A stretch of 64,000 bases of DNA from an uncultured Chloroflexales bacterium (GTDB lineage: Bacteria > Chloroflexota > Chloroflexia > Chloroflexales > Chloroflexaceae). The notes beneath the pieces are model-generated. The model saw nothing but the letters and a program-made list of their open reading frames with translations, was not told the DNA's origin and searched no databases. A program made the position numbers and the translations under genes. Below, in pieces: positions 27,457 to 36,465 of the stretch (within the stretch, counting starts at the first letter, position 1; each line of letters opens with the position of its first letter). The stretch is from assembly GCA_937918935.1 (NCBI GenBank), contig CAKZSI010000008.1, positions 62,001-126,000 of the forward strand, given 5' to 3'.

Positions 27457-28695
27457 ATGCACCACGACGATCTTGACGCCGGCATTCCATTCCCGGCGTG
27501 GGAACCACCCCGCCAGGATCCGGGCGCGGCCAGGGCCCTGGCCAACGAACTGCGCAGCTTCGTGCGTAGCGGGCGCCTCCGCGATTGCTGGCGCCTGCCG
27601 CCCGAAGAGGTGTTTGACCTGGTTGGGGTTGGCGGAGACCTGCTGATGGAAAACGAATCGGCGCGCGTGGACTGGTACGGCCCGCTGGAACTGTGGCGCG
27701 ATCCCGAACACGAGGTCTCCGACATCCTCTACAACGGCTCACCCGAAGACCCTTTCTTCGTCGTCCAGCGCGGCGCCATGCTCAACACCGGCGTGACGGC
27801 GCACCCTGCATGGATCACGTGGACCCAGCGCCAGTTGCTGCTGCGGAGCTTCCGTCTGGAGCCCTACGAAGACTGGCCCGCGCCGATGATGCAAGGGGTG
27901 GCAGATGGCTTGCGCTTCGCCATCACCCGGCCGCCAGTTTCACGCGCCGGGGGCAGCCTGGCCATCCGCCTGCTCCCCGAGCGCTGGCGCACCCTCGACG
28001 ATCTGGTGCAGGCCGGGATGCTGACCCGCGAGGCCAGTGACCTGTTGCTGGAGGCGCTCGCCAGCGGTGCTTCGGTGCTGGTGGCCGGACCAACCGGCTG
28101 CGGCAAGACAACGCTCACGGCGGGGTTTACCCAGGCAATCGGGGAGCGGATGCGGCTGGTGTTTGTTGAGGATGGTGGCGAACTGCCCCGCGGGCCAAAT
28201 AGCCTGCACATCGAGGTGACCGAAGAAGCGGCTTTCAGCCAGGCGGTGAAGTTCGCCCTGCGGCAGAAACCCGGTTACATCATCGTCGGGGAGGTGCGCG
28301 GCGGCGAGGCCATGGCCATGCTCCAGGCCGCCGCCACGGGGCATCCCGGCATCGGCACCATCCACGCCGGCAGTGTCCAGGGGGCGCTACGTAATCTGGA
28401 GCGCATGGCCATGATCGGCCTGGCAGCGGAAGCCAGCGGCGGCGGGCAGGCGGCGGCCCAGATCGTGCGCGGGCTGATCACCTCGGATGTCGTCAACTTG
28501 ATCGTGGTGCAGATCGGCCGCACGCCCCGCGGGCGCCGGGCTGTGGTGGCGATCGAGGAAGTGCTGCGCCAGGGCGCCCAGGGCCAGAGCGGCGACGTGT
28601 TTCCCACCAATCCGCTCTTCCGCTACGATACCCGCGCGGACTGCCTGTTGCGGGTGGGAAACGTCAACGGCGCCTGGGGGCTGGGACGCCTGTAG
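27457..28695 (+). CDS. cpaF: CpaF/TadA-type secretion ATPase, first copy
   Basis: This hexameric ATPase powers pilus assembly or secretion at the inner membrane. The 412-residue protein has the Walker A motif GPTGCGKT at 211-218. It also has an Asp box (VFVEDGGELP), a Walker B region with Glu279 in YIIVGEVRGGEA, and a His box (GHPGIGTIHAGS), all canonical. The N-terminal 200 residues form the family N-domain. AGGAGA precedes the ATG at 27457. A second, more divergent ATPase of the same family lies only 1.5 kb downstream, with TadZ between them. Confidence 0.92.
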   Translation: MHHDDLDAGIPFPAWEPPRQDPGAARALANELRSFVRSGRLRDCWRLPPEEVFDLVGVGGDLLMENESARVDWYGPLELWRDPEHEVSDILYNGSPEDPFFVVQRGAMLNTGVTAHPAWITWTQRQLLLRSFRLEPYEDWPAPMMQGVADGLRFAITRPPVSRAGGSLAIRLLPERWRTLDDLVQAGMLTREASDLLLEALASGASVLVAGPTGCGKTTLTAGFTQAIGERMRLVFVEDGGELPRGPNSLHIEVTEEAAFSQAVKFALRQKPGYIIVGEVRGGEAMAMLQAAATGHPGIGTIHAGSVQGALRNLERMAMIGLAAEASGGGQAAAQIVRGLITSDVVNLIVVQIGRTPRGRRAVVAIEEVLRQGAQGQSGDVFPTNPLFRYDTRADCLLRVGNVNGAWGLGRL

Positions 28696-28697
28696 CC

Positions 28698-28736
28698 CCG
28701 GGCGGGAGGGTCTGGGATGGTGGCGCCCCTCCCGGG
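28698..28736. repeat. Family B-like inverted repeat
   Basis: CGGGAGGG (28703-28710) pairs with CCCTCCCG (28727-28734) across a 16-base loop. The flanking CCGGG and CCCGG bases add further pairing options. Confidence 0.5.
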
Positions 28737-28803
28737 CAACCTCTGTATCATCACAGCGCGCGGTAGACCGGCAACAAATGAGGTCTATTCGTGGAGGATG
28801 GTA

Positions 28804-30069
28804 ATGGAACTGGTGATTTTCTCAGCCATGGACGGATTGCAGGCGCATCTCGAGCAGTACGGCGACCTGGCCGTCCTCGTCCCTTCGCGGCTGGAGCAAG
28901 TGGTTCGTCTGCTGGAAGATGACCACCCACCCGAGGCGCTGTACCTTGACGATACGCGCCCTGCGGCGCTGCCCGACCTCTGGCGCGTCATCACCCTGGC
29001 CCGCCGGGTTGGCGCGCGCGTGCTGGTGAACTTTAGCGGGCCGACCCGTGGAGCCCTCAACGATGCCCAGGCCGCCGGCCTGCCGGCCCTGAGCGAGCGC
29101 GACCCCGCTCGCATCGCGGCCTGGCTCGCCGAAGAGTTGCGCCTGAATCAGACTACATCTCCACGCCTGGCAATGGTCGCCATTGGCGCAGCCAAAGGCG
29201 GCATCGGCAAGACCTTTGCTACCTGCGTGCTGGCCGAGGGACTGCGGCGGCGCGGGCTGCGCGTGCTCGTGTGGGACAGCGACATCTCCAACCCCGGGCT
29301 GGTACCGGCCTTTCGCATCCCCTCCAGCGCGCCGTCTTACCTGCACCTGATCCAGCGTGGTCCGGCCTCCTGGGGGCCTGATGGCATCCGTCCATTTATC
29401 TATCAGCCCGAGCACACGCGCGGCAGCGCGACGGGCTGGGGAGCGATCGATTTCCTGATTGGCTCGCATGCCGTGGCGCGGGCCGAGAACGACGTGCGGC
29501 TGCCCGACTGGCAGGGCTTCTACGAAGGCGTCGCCCGTCTGGAGGGTTACGATCTGGTGCTGATTGACACGCCACCCGATTATTTGCGCCGGCCGTATGC
29601 CACCCACGTACTTCAGCGGGGCGGCGCGGTGGTGCTCCCCGCGCCGCCCGGCGCGCGCGAGCGGATGGGCGTCGGCCATCTGCTCGACCATCTGCGGGAG
29701 CACGCCCCGGAGCGTCTGGAGCAGTGCATGCTGCTCTTCATGGAGCCGGAACGGGGGGTGACGGCGACGGTGAAAGAAGTGGCCGCACTCTTCGCCCGGC
29801 GCTACCCTCAGGTGAACAGCCTGGGCGCTCTGCCCCGCGCTCCCCGGCTGGCCAGTCTGGCCGATGAGCACGACGGATACATCTCGATGCTCGACATCGG
29901 ACCGCACGGCCCGTTCACTGCTGCCGTGCATCAGGTGGTAAACACCCTCTGCGGGCGGCTGGGGCTGACACCGACCCTGCCGATGCCCCGCTCCAGCCTC
30001 TGGGCGCGCCTCAACGCCAGGCTGCGCGGCGAGGGCGCACCGGCCCCCCGTTCGCCCGCGGTTGCCTGA
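28804..30069 (+). CDS. tadZ: TadZ/CpaE-like ParA-family ATPase
   Basis: The 421-residue protein has an atypical receiver-like N-terminal domain (about residues 1-110; ELVIFSAMDGL, then ALYLDDTRPAAL). A MinD/ParA-type ATPase follows with the deviant Walker A AKGGIGKT, Lys131 being the signature lysine. The switch region is LVLIDTPPDYL. TadZ proteins place the Tad apparatus in the cell, often at poles. GGAGG lies directly against an ATG at 28798, leaving the next in-frame ATG at 28804 with correct spacing; the latter is therefore the start. It lies between the two CpaF-type ATPase genes. Confidence 0.88.
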   Translation: MELVIFSAMDGLQAHLEQYGDLAVLVPSRLEQVVRLLEDDHPPEALYLDDTRPAALPDLWRVITLARRVGARVLVNFSGPTRGALNDAQAAGLPALSERDPARIAAWLAEELRLNQTTSPRLAMVAIGAAKGGIGKTFATCVLAEGLRRRGLRVLVWDSDISNPGLVPAFRIPSSAPSYLHLIQRGPASWGPDGIRPFIYQPEHTRGSATGWGAIDFLIGSHAVARAENDVRLPDWQGFYEGVARLEGYDLVLIDTPPDYLRRPYATHVLQRGGAVVLPAPPGARERMGVGHLLDHLREHAPERLEQCMLLFMEPERGVTATVKEVAALFARRYPQVNSLGALPRAPRLASLADEHDGYISMLDIGPHGPFTAAVHQVVNTLCGRLGLTPTLPMPRSSLWARLNARLRGEGAPAPRSPAVA

Positions 30070-30105
30070 TGTGGATGCGTCCGGCACGCGCGGGAGGTCG
30101 TGACA

Positions 30106-30137
30106 GGGGCGTAGGGAAACCTGCATTCCTCACCCCC
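30106..30137. repeat. Family A palindrome, copy 7 (degenerate)
   Basis: GTAGGGAAA pairs imperfectly with ATTCCTCAC within a GGGG...CCCC frame. It lies 66 bases before the second ATPase start. Confidence 0.55.
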
Positions 30138-30152
30138 CTTGCGACCGACCAG

Positions 30153-30187
30153 GTCCAATCGCAAATCCAAAATCGGCTATCCGAAAT
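30153..30187. repeat. Family D heptamer repeat, copy 4 (inverted)
   Basis: The run GTCCAATCGCAAATCCAAAA continues with TCGGCTATCC. It directly precedes the start region of the second CpaF-type gene, next to a family A palindrome. Confidence 0.6.
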
Positions 30188-30202
30188 GCGCCAGGAGTTG
30201 AC

Positions 30203-32200
30203 ATGTCCACATCCCCCTACCGGCCCCTGCTGGTGATCGAAGACGGCGGTCTCGCCGCTCTGAGACCGGTGCCGGCCCGGGAGCGACGGCCCGAGCCGAT
30301 CAACGACCCCAACATCCTGCAGGTGGTGCGCGATGCCCTCCGCGACCGCATCAGCGCCGAATTGCTCGATCCGGTCGCCCCCGCCGCCACCCGTAACCCC
30401 GAGGTCTTGCGGGTGCTCCGCACCGAGATCGGTGCGCAGATCGAACGCGGCTACGGACCCCTGCGCGACCTGCCGACCGATGAAGGCAGCCTGCTGCGGC
30501 TCTTTCAGGACGCCCTGGGTTGGGGGCCGGCCCAGCCCTACCTCGACGATGAGCGCGTCCAGGAGGTAAAGATCATTGGCGACGTGATCATGGTGCAGGA
30601 AGAGGGCGGCGACTTCACCATCGCGCCCGAACGCTTCGCGAACCCGCGCGAGGCTCTCGACCGCGCCTTGCTGCTCGCGGCGCGGCTCAACGTGCCCCTG
30701 GATCGTTCGCGTCCCCAGGACACGCTGCCGCTGGCCCACGGGACGCGTATGCACGTCACCATCCCGCCCTGCACCCCCGAGGACACGGCGCTGATCTGCA
30801 TCCGGCGGGGGCGCCGCTACGCATGGAGCCTCGATGATGTGCTCAGACGCGACGCCTGTAGCCTCGCGGTTGGCGCTCTGCTCCGGCTGCTGGTGCGCGC
30901 CCGCTGCTCGTTTCTCATCGCTGGCGAGACCGGCAGCGGCAAGACCGCCCTGCTGGAAGCGATCATCAATTCCTGGCCCGGCGAGCCGCACGTCATTACC
31001 ATCGAGGATAACACCCTGGAGATCAACGTCCGCCACCGGGCCTGGACCCGCGAACTCGTCCAGACGACAGTCGAGCGGGGGGCCTTCGGGCGCGCCGCCC
31101 GCGAGGTGCTGCGGCAGACGCCTTCGCTCGTCGCACCGGGCGAAACCCGCGCCGAAGAGGCCGGGGCCATTCTCGCGGTGGCAGTGAGCGGGCACGCCGT
31201 GGTCACGACTATTCACGCCCGTTCCGCCGCCCGCGCAGTGCAGCGATTCGCCGACTGTGCGGCCATGCCCGGCGCCTACATCTACGAGGGGCGCCGCGAC
31301 AACGCGCTGGAGGATTTCTGCGATAACTTCCACGTGGTCATCCACCTGGAAAAAACTGCGGGCCGGCGCTACATCAGCGAGGTGGCCCTCCTCGACGGCG
31401 CCGAAGCCGGTGGCGAGCGGCCACGCCCGCGGCTGATCGAACTGGCACACGCCGAGGTTGCAGGCGACGACCTGACCTGGCGCGTCGCCGCCCGCGTCGA
31501 GGGTGAGACCCTGGTCTGGGACGGCCCCGAGCGCACCCCTGCTGCGCTGCGGCGGCGGCTGGAACTGCTGCGCCTCCAGACGCCAACGCCGGTTGCCGCC
31601 ACCAGCCAGGTGGCGGTGGAGATCAGCGTCGCCCGGGCCGATACCGCGACGAGCGCCGGTGAGACGGGGCAGGCCCTGGCGATCCTCGAACGAGCCTGGC
31701 GCGACCGGCGCGATGAGCGGCTGGTTGCCGCCGCCCAACGGGCCATCCAGATCGACCTGAGCCTGGCGCAACGTCTGGGGGGGCAGGCCCGGGCTACCGA
31801 ATCGGCTGTGCGGGAGGCGCTGGCGGCCCGCAACTGGCCGGAGGCGCGCGCGGCCTATGCGACGCTTGCTGCCAGCCTGCCGCTCTTCGCCGCCCATACG
31901 CCTCCAGGCGGCTGGGCGGCTCTCGAAGCCCTGATCGCCGCTGGCGAGGAGAACGACCGGGTGGCCGTTGAACGGGTCGCGCAGGCCCGCACAGCCCTGG
32001 AGCGGTCGCGTCCCCACGATGCCGCCGACCTGCTCGCGTCGTTCGACCCGGGGCGTCTCTCGCCGCCGGTCGCGCTGGATCTGCTCCAGACGCGGCGCAA
32101 GGCCTTGCTGGCCCTGCAAGCGAGCGGAGAAGTTGGTGCGGCGGCCCTGGCCCCGGTTGAGGCGACCATCAGCGCCCTTGAGCAGAGGAGGAACGTATGA
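30203..32200 (+). CDS. Divergent CpaF/TadA-type ATPase with long C-terminal extension
   Basis: The 665-residue protein has an N-domain (DERVQEVKIIGDVIMVQEEG) and the Walker A GETGSGKTA from residue 241. An Asp box (HVITIEDNTLEIN) and a His box (GHAVVTTIHARS) are present. The Walker B region is unusual: SLVAPGETR, with Glu314 kept but Ala-Pro in place of the usual hydrophobic-Gly pair. After about residue 440 there are some 220 extra residues, Ala/Leu/Arg-rich and helical, that look like a TPR or coiled scaffold (EARAAYATLAASLPLFAAHT). It could be a second motor, for example for retraction, or a paired subunit. AGGAG precedes the ATG; the stop overlaps tadB as ATGA. Confidence 0.85.
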   Translation: MSTSPYRPLLVIEDGGLAALRPVPARERRPEPINDPNILQVVRDALRDRISAELLDPVAPAATRNPEVLRVLRTEIGAQIERGYGPLRDLPTDEGSLLRLFQDALGWGPAQPYLDDERVQEVKIIGDVIMVQEEGGDFTIAPERFANPREALDRALLLAARLNVPLDRSRPQDTLPLAHGTRMHVTIPPCTPEDTALICIRRGRRYAWSLDDVLRRDACSLAVGALLRLLVRARCSFLIAGETGSGKTALLEAIINSWPGEPHVITIEDNTLEINVRHRAWTRELVQTTVERGAFGRAAREVLRQTPSLVAPGETRAEEAGAILAVAVSGHAVVTTIHARSAARAVQRFADCAAMPGAYIYEGRRDNALEDFCDNFHVVIHLEKTAGRRYISEVALLDGAEAGGERPRPRLIELAHAEVAGDDLTWRVAARVEGETLVWDGPERTPAALRRRLELLRLQTPTPVAATSQVAVEISVARADTATSAGETGQALAILERAWRDRRDERLVAAAQRAIQIDLSLAQRLGGQARATESAVREALAARNWPEARAAYATLAASLPLFAAHTPPGGWAALEALIAAGEENDRVAVERVAQARTALERSRPHDAADLLASFDPGRLSPPVALDLLQTRRKALLALQASGEVGAAALAPVEATISALEQRRNV

Positions 32201-33126
32201 ACGCGCTGACCACCCATCCCCAATCGGCCTGGCTGGTGACGGCAACCGCGCCGGCCCTGGCCGCCGCGGCCATCCTCGTTACCGCCTTGCTGCTGCGCCG
32301 GCCCCTGGCGCTCCTCGTGGCCGAAGCGCAATACCGCCGCCGGCGACCGCCGAAGCACCTGACCATCGCGCCGGCACTGGTGTGGACGCCCGAGACCCTC
32401 GCCCCTGAGCGTCTGGTAGCCTGGTGCCTGGGGCTTGCCCTGGGTCTGGCCATAGCACTTGCGCTGATCGCGCCCCTGCACCTGGCCCTGTTGCTGGGCG
32501 CGCCTCTGACCGTCCTGGCCGGCTGGGGGCTGCTCGTCGCGGCGGAACGTCGCTACGTGGCCCGCCTGGAGTCGGAACTAACGGCGGCGGTGGGGCGCCT
32601 GGGCGCGCTGCTCAAAGGCGGGGCCAGCCTGCGCATCGCCCTGGAGCAGATCGTCGCCGAGTTGCCCGCCGGCCCCCTGCGCGCCGAGTGGAGCTTCCTG
32701 ATCACCCGTCAGGGGGCGCCCCTGAACGACGGCATCGCCACCCCTCAGCAGGTCATCGCCGCCCTGGCCGATCAGACCCCCTCGCGCCGCCATGCCACTC
32801 TGCTCAACCACCTCGGGGCAGCGGCGGCTCAGCCCCTCGACGTGCTGGCGCGCCGTTGCGAGGCGGCCTACGAGGCGCTGCAGGCCAGCGAGCGGCGCCG
32901 CGACGAAGTGGCCACCGAACTGGCTCAGGTGCGCTACAGCGGCGTGGCGGTCGGCCTGGCCGGGATTGGCATGGCGCTGTACCTCGTCTGGAGCCAGTGG
33001 GAGCGGATGGTGCAGGCCTATTCGACCCCTGCCGGCCTGCTGGTGGGCCCGCTGGTGATTGGCGCCCTGGTTTTGCCAATCATTGGTGGGATGCTGCTCG
33101 CCCGTTTCGAGGATATTGATTATTGA
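32197..33126 (+). CDS. tadB: TadB-like inner-membrane platform protein
   Basis: The 309-residue protein has an N-terminal transmembrane helix and paired helices near residues 80-115 (GLALGLAIALALIAPLHLALL). A T2SSF-type cytoplasmic helical domain follows (GRLGALLKGGASLRIALEQI), with further membrane spans at the C-terminus. TadB and TadC form the membrane platform on which the ATPase acts. It overlaps the preceding ATPase by ATGA, which suggests a fixed stoichiometry with that ATPase. AGAGGAGGAACG precedes the start. Confidence 0.88.
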   Translation: MNALTTHPQSAWLVTATAPALAAAAILVTALLLRRPLALLVAEAQYRRRRPPKHLTIAPALVWTPETLAPERLVAWCLGLALGLAIALALIAPLHLALLLGAPLTVLAGWGLLVAAERRYVARLESELTAAVGRLGALLKGGASLRIALEQIVAELPAGPLRAEWSFLITRQGAPLNDGIATPQQVIAALADQTPSRRHATLLNHLGAAAAQPLDVLARRCEAAYEALQASERRRDEVATELAQVRYSGVAVGLAGIGMALYLVWSQWERMVQAYSTPAGLLVGPLVIGALVLPIIGGMLLARFEDIDY

Positions 33127-33153
33127 CCCCGCGCTTCACAATTCGCGTATGAG

Positions 33154-33192
33154 CGGGGGGGGCGGGGCAACCTGGTTTCCCTACACCCCTCC
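33154..33192. repeat. Family A palindrome, copy 8 (degenerate)
   Basis: GGGGCGGGGCAACC pairs with GGTTTCCCTACACCCC imperfectly. It lies 74 bases before tadC. A separate hairpin-forming CCTCACCC...GGGTGAGG pair follows at about 33214-33240. Confidence 0.6.
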
Positions 33193-33265
33193 ACACCACA
33201 GAAACATGCCGATCCTCACCCGGACGGGGAGAGGGTGAGGACCATACTTACCCGGAGAAACTGTT

Positions 33266-34060
33266 ATGCCCAATCTCCTGATCGTCCCCGGAGCGCCGTA
33301 CTGGTTGCTAGCACTGGCCGGCGCGCTGCTGGCGTTGCTCGGCCTGACGTTGAGACGCGGCACCCTATCGCCCGCGCTGGCGCTTTTCCGCGCCGAACGG
33401 TTCGATGCGACCGGGCGACTGGTTGCCGGCCAGGTCGCGGGGGGCGCTATGGCGTCGTTGCTGCTCCTGGCCGCCAGTGTAGGCGGGGCGCGCGATGCGA
33501 CACGCGCCTTGCTCCTCTGCGGCGCACTGGGGGCCTATCTCGGTCTGGGGTTGCTGCTCCCCCGGCTGCCGGAGCGGCGCCGCGAGCGTGAGGCCGCGGC
33601 CCTGCGCCGGCTCACGCCGGGTTTTGTAGCCTTCGTGCGCGTGGCCCTGGGCAGCTTCGAAGCCCCGATCGAGATCATGCGCCGCTACGTGGCGCGCCCT
33701 TACCCGCGCCTCGCGCCGATGCAGGCCCTGGTCAGCGAGGCATTGCAACTGAGCGCCGATCTGCGCCTGCGCCCCTTCGCCGCCCTGGCCCACGCCACCC
33801 GTGACCGCGGCTGTCGCGAACTGCTCGATGTCGCGCGAGCACTGGCGCAGGCCGAAGCCGAGGGCAGTCCGGTCGAGGGCGTTCTGGCGGCCCACCAGGC
33901 GACGTTGACGTTGATCCTGCAAGGAGAGTTCAAACGTGCCGTGCGGCGGCGCACCCTCTACCTCCTGCTGATGGTCGCCATCAGCCTGGTGGTGGGTATT
34001 CTGATTAACCTGCTCTTCGTGATGACCGCCGGTGGCAGCCTGTTCACCCGCCTGGGGTGA
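33266..34060 (+). CDS. tadC: TadC-like inner-membrane platform protein
   Basis: The 264-residue protein has two N-terminal transmembrane segments (WLLALAGALLALLGLTL and AGGAMASLLLLAASV). A T2SSF-like helical domain and a C-terminal span (LLLMVAISLVVGILINLLFV) follow. It is the partner of TadB and the last gene of the Tad locus. CGGAGAAA precedes the ATG. Its 3' end overlaps by 17 bases the convergent GT87-like gene, so no terminator fits between them. Confidence 0.86.
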   Translation: MPNLLIVPGAPYWLLALAGALLALLGLTLRRGTLSPALALFRAERFDATGRLVAGQVAGGAMASLLLLAASVGGARDATRALLLCGALGAYLGLGLLLPRLPERRREREAAALRRLTPGFVAFVRVALGSFEAPIEIMRRYVARPYPRLAPMQALVSEALQLSADLRLRPFAALAHATRDRGCRELLDVARALAQAEAEGSPVEGVLAAHQATLTLILQGEFKRAVRRRTLYLLLMVAISLVVGILINLLFVMTAGGSLFTRLG

Positions 34061-36335
34061 CGCCCACCGGCGCTTCGCCAGACGCGGTGGCCCGCTCGTT
34101 CGGTGCGACGACCACGGGCCGCCGCGCCGCCAGGAGCGCCGCTCCAGACAGAAAGCCAAGGAGCAGCATGCCGTATAGCTTGTAAGAGATGCCCAGCAGA
34201 CTCAACACGCCTGTCACGGTTCCGTTAAAGAACGACCACTGGTTGCCGTAGGCGATCAGGGCAAAGCTCAAGCCGAGTACCAGCAAGTATCCCAGGGGGG
34301 CCTGTTGTCCCCACAGGTGCAACAGCAGGGCGGCGAAGGGGATCACCAGCAGGGTCTCGTAGTGCATCCAGGCAGCCGGGACGCACAGGACCATGAGCAG
34401 CAGAAAGAGGCCGTATTGCAGCGCGAAGGCCGGGCTACGCCGGTCGGCCGGGATCAGGGCCAGGGCGCACACCACCAGCGCCACGCTTGCCGATAGCGCC
34501 GTGCCCAGCAGTCGCAACGTCTGGTCCTGAAAAATCGTTGCTGACATCGGTGAGGCCGCCAGCCGGGCGATAAAGCCTGAGAGGGTCTGGTTCTCGATCC
34601 AGGACGTGGTGCCGCCGATCTTCGGCAAGACGTCAAACAGGTAGACGCGGTGCACCTCCCAGCCCATCACCGCGACGGCAATGCCGTTGAAGAGCAGCAT
34701 GCCCAGGGCAAAGCCCCACAACCCGGCCCATCGGCGCTTGAGCACGAAGAAGGCGAGGAGCACTACCGGATAGAGCTTGAACAGGGCGCCGAGGGCCACC
34801 AGCGCCCCCGCGAGGCCATCGCGCTCCTCACGCAGCGCCCAGAGCGCCATCGTCAGCACGAACAACAGCACCAGGTCAATTTGCCCGAAGGCGATGGTGT
34901 CAGCCAGAGGGCGAAAATTGAACACGATCAGCACGGCCGCGGTACTCAACGAGATCAGAGGGAGGCGCCACATCCGCAACCAGAGCAGGGCCGTGGCGAT
35001 GATCAGAACGACGTTCATGACCCGGTGGGCCAGCAGCACGCTCTGGCCATCGAAGGCGCGCACCAGCGGCACGAAGAACATCCCATAGAACGGCGGCACC
35101 TTGAAGACGTGGCCGAAATGATTGGTCGCAACTGCTTCCAGATCGTAGAGCGAGCCGCCATTCACCCAGGCGCGTGCGCCACGAAAGAGTATCCAGAAGT
35201 CGGGCGCCTGGCGGGTGAAGGCGTACCACAGGCTCCAGCCCAGATGCGTCCCCGCGGCGACAGCCAGCACCACCAGGGCGATCCGCGCGCCACGGGTTCG
35301 CCCTTCGCCCGGGGGCAGCCGGCGGCCGCGCAGCACCCACCAGAGCGGCCAACCCACCCCCAGCGCGCCCGCCAGCCCCACGCCTACACCGACGGTCCAG
35401 GGCGAGGGGCCAAGGGCAGTAGCGCCATCCCAGACCATGAAACGCTGGTAGAGGACGGCCATCCAGTAGGCGATGGCGAGCGCGATCGCGGCGTGCTCCC
35501 CCGCAACCAGCAACCGGGCGCCTGATCCAGCGGGGTGTCCGGGGTCTACAGAGGCCAGTGGCACGATAAGACGAACGATAGAAACTCCCAGGCAGGCAAT
35601 GGCTGCCACCGCGGCAAAGTGCCCAGGGTAGGGCAGCACCTCCAGGGGACGGGCCGCGACGCCCAGGGCGATGAGGGCCGCCCCGATGCCCGTGCTAATT
35701 AGCGCCAGGCGACTGCCAGCCCCGGCGAGGCGCAACGTGGCGTAGGTGAGCGCACCAATGCCAATCGCACACAGGGCGAGCCAGGGGCCCGGCAGCGAGG
35801 CGCCACGTAGGGGGATGAGGGTGGTATCAAAAACTACCACCCCCAGGTGGCGCCCGTCGTTTACGACCAGAGGCGCATCGCTCTGGAGACGAACCTGCAT
35901 CACGCCGCGGGCGGAGAACTGCGACGGGAGAAGCACACGGTAGCTCCGCGGAAAATAGCCCTGCAGAACAAGCGCAGTCACCTCGGCCTCATCTACGGTC
36001 AGCCTTACGATCAAGGGATCGGTACGCTCGGGACGGCTGTCAAGCAACGTCAGTTCGAGAACGGAGGGAGCGCCAGTGGGTGGCCGGGGCAAGAGCAAGG
36101 TCGAGTCTCCATCGGTCCAGCGCATGGAACCCCAGACCGACTGCTCGGGTTCATGGAACCCGCGGACGAAGCGATGATCGTTGCCTCCTACGTTGATGGT
36201 AAGGGGCCAGACGACGGCAGAGGCCGCCCAGAGGAGGGCCAGAGCGATGGCGGCGGCCAGGAGCGCACGGAGCGCCTCGGCCAGCGACTGGGCGAGCGTG
36301 ACCATGCTGGTCGGCGTATCAGATGCAGCTTTCAT
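34044..36335 (-). CDS. GT87-like polytopic membrane glycosyltransferase
   Basis: The 763-residue protein begins with a membrane helix and then an extracytoplasmic beta-rich domain of about 170 residues (residues 45-195). Roughly ten or more further transmembrane segments follow. The run RQAPDFWILFRGARAWVNGGSLYD resembles the first loop of GT87/GT-C polyprenol-phosphate-mannose-dependent transferases, where an acidic residue is catalytic. It would transfer sugars from a lipid carrier outside the membrane; its donor could be made by the GT2 at 1450. The family is clear; the acceptor is unknown. A minus-strand TATAAT at 36385-36380 lies 45 bases ahead of the start. Confidence 0.8.
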   Translation of the reverse strand: MKAASDTPTSMVTLAQSLAEALRALLAAAIALALLWAASAVVWPLTINVGGNDHRFVRGFHEPEQSVWGSMRWTDGDSTLLLPRPPTGAPSVLELTLLDSRPERTDPLIVRLTVDEAEVTALVLQGYFPRSYRVLLPSQFSARGVMQVRLQSDAPLVVNDGRHLGVVVFDTTLIPLRGASLPGPWLALCAIGIGALTYATLRLAGAGSRLALISTGIGAALIALGVAARPLEVLPYPGHFAAVAAIACLGVSIVRLIVPLASVDPGHPAGSGARLLVAGEHAAIALAIAYWMAVLYQRFMVWDGATALGPSPWTVGVGVGLAGALGVGWPLWWVLRGRRLPPGEGRTRGARIALVVLAVAAGTHLGWSLWYAFTRQAPDFWILFRGARAWVNGGSLYDLEAVATNHFGHVFKVPPFYGMFFVPLVRAFDGQSVLLAHRVMNVVLIIATALLWLRMWRLPLISLSTAAVLIVFNFRPLADTIAFGQIDLVLLFVLTMALWALREERDGLAGALVALGALFKLYPVVLLAFFVLKRRWAGLWGFALGMLLFNGIAVAVMGWEVHRVYLFDVLPKIGGTTSWIENQTLSGFIARLAASPMSATIFQDQTLRLLGTALSASVALVVCALALIPADRRSPAFALQYGLFLLLMVLCVPAAWMHYETLLVIPFAALLLHLWGQQAPLGYLLVLGLSFALIAYGNQWSFFNGTVTGVLSLLGISYKLYGMLLLGFLSGAALLAARRPVVVAPNERATASGEAPVGVTPGG

Positions 36336-36379
36336 AAGACGTGGGGCAATCTACCCTCATACTGTGCGCTGGCCGTCCG

Positions 36380-36385
36380 ATTATA
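36380..36385 (-). promoter_or_regulatory. -10 box of the GT87-like gene
   Basis: A perfect TATAAT on the minus strand lies 45 bases ahead of the start codon. The -35 position shows only weak matches. Confidence 0.45.
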
Positions 36386-36465
36386 ACGTAATCTCGCACC
36401 CTGTTTGACCAGGGAACACAGCACTGATGCGAACTCCGTCTTCGCCAGCAGGGTTTAGCTCTCCC

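Noticed and set aside
30011-32245. 744-codon open frame antisense to the second CpaF-type ATPase
   Set aside because: No protein family features; the plus strand encodes the Walker motifs. It is a GC-bias shadow.
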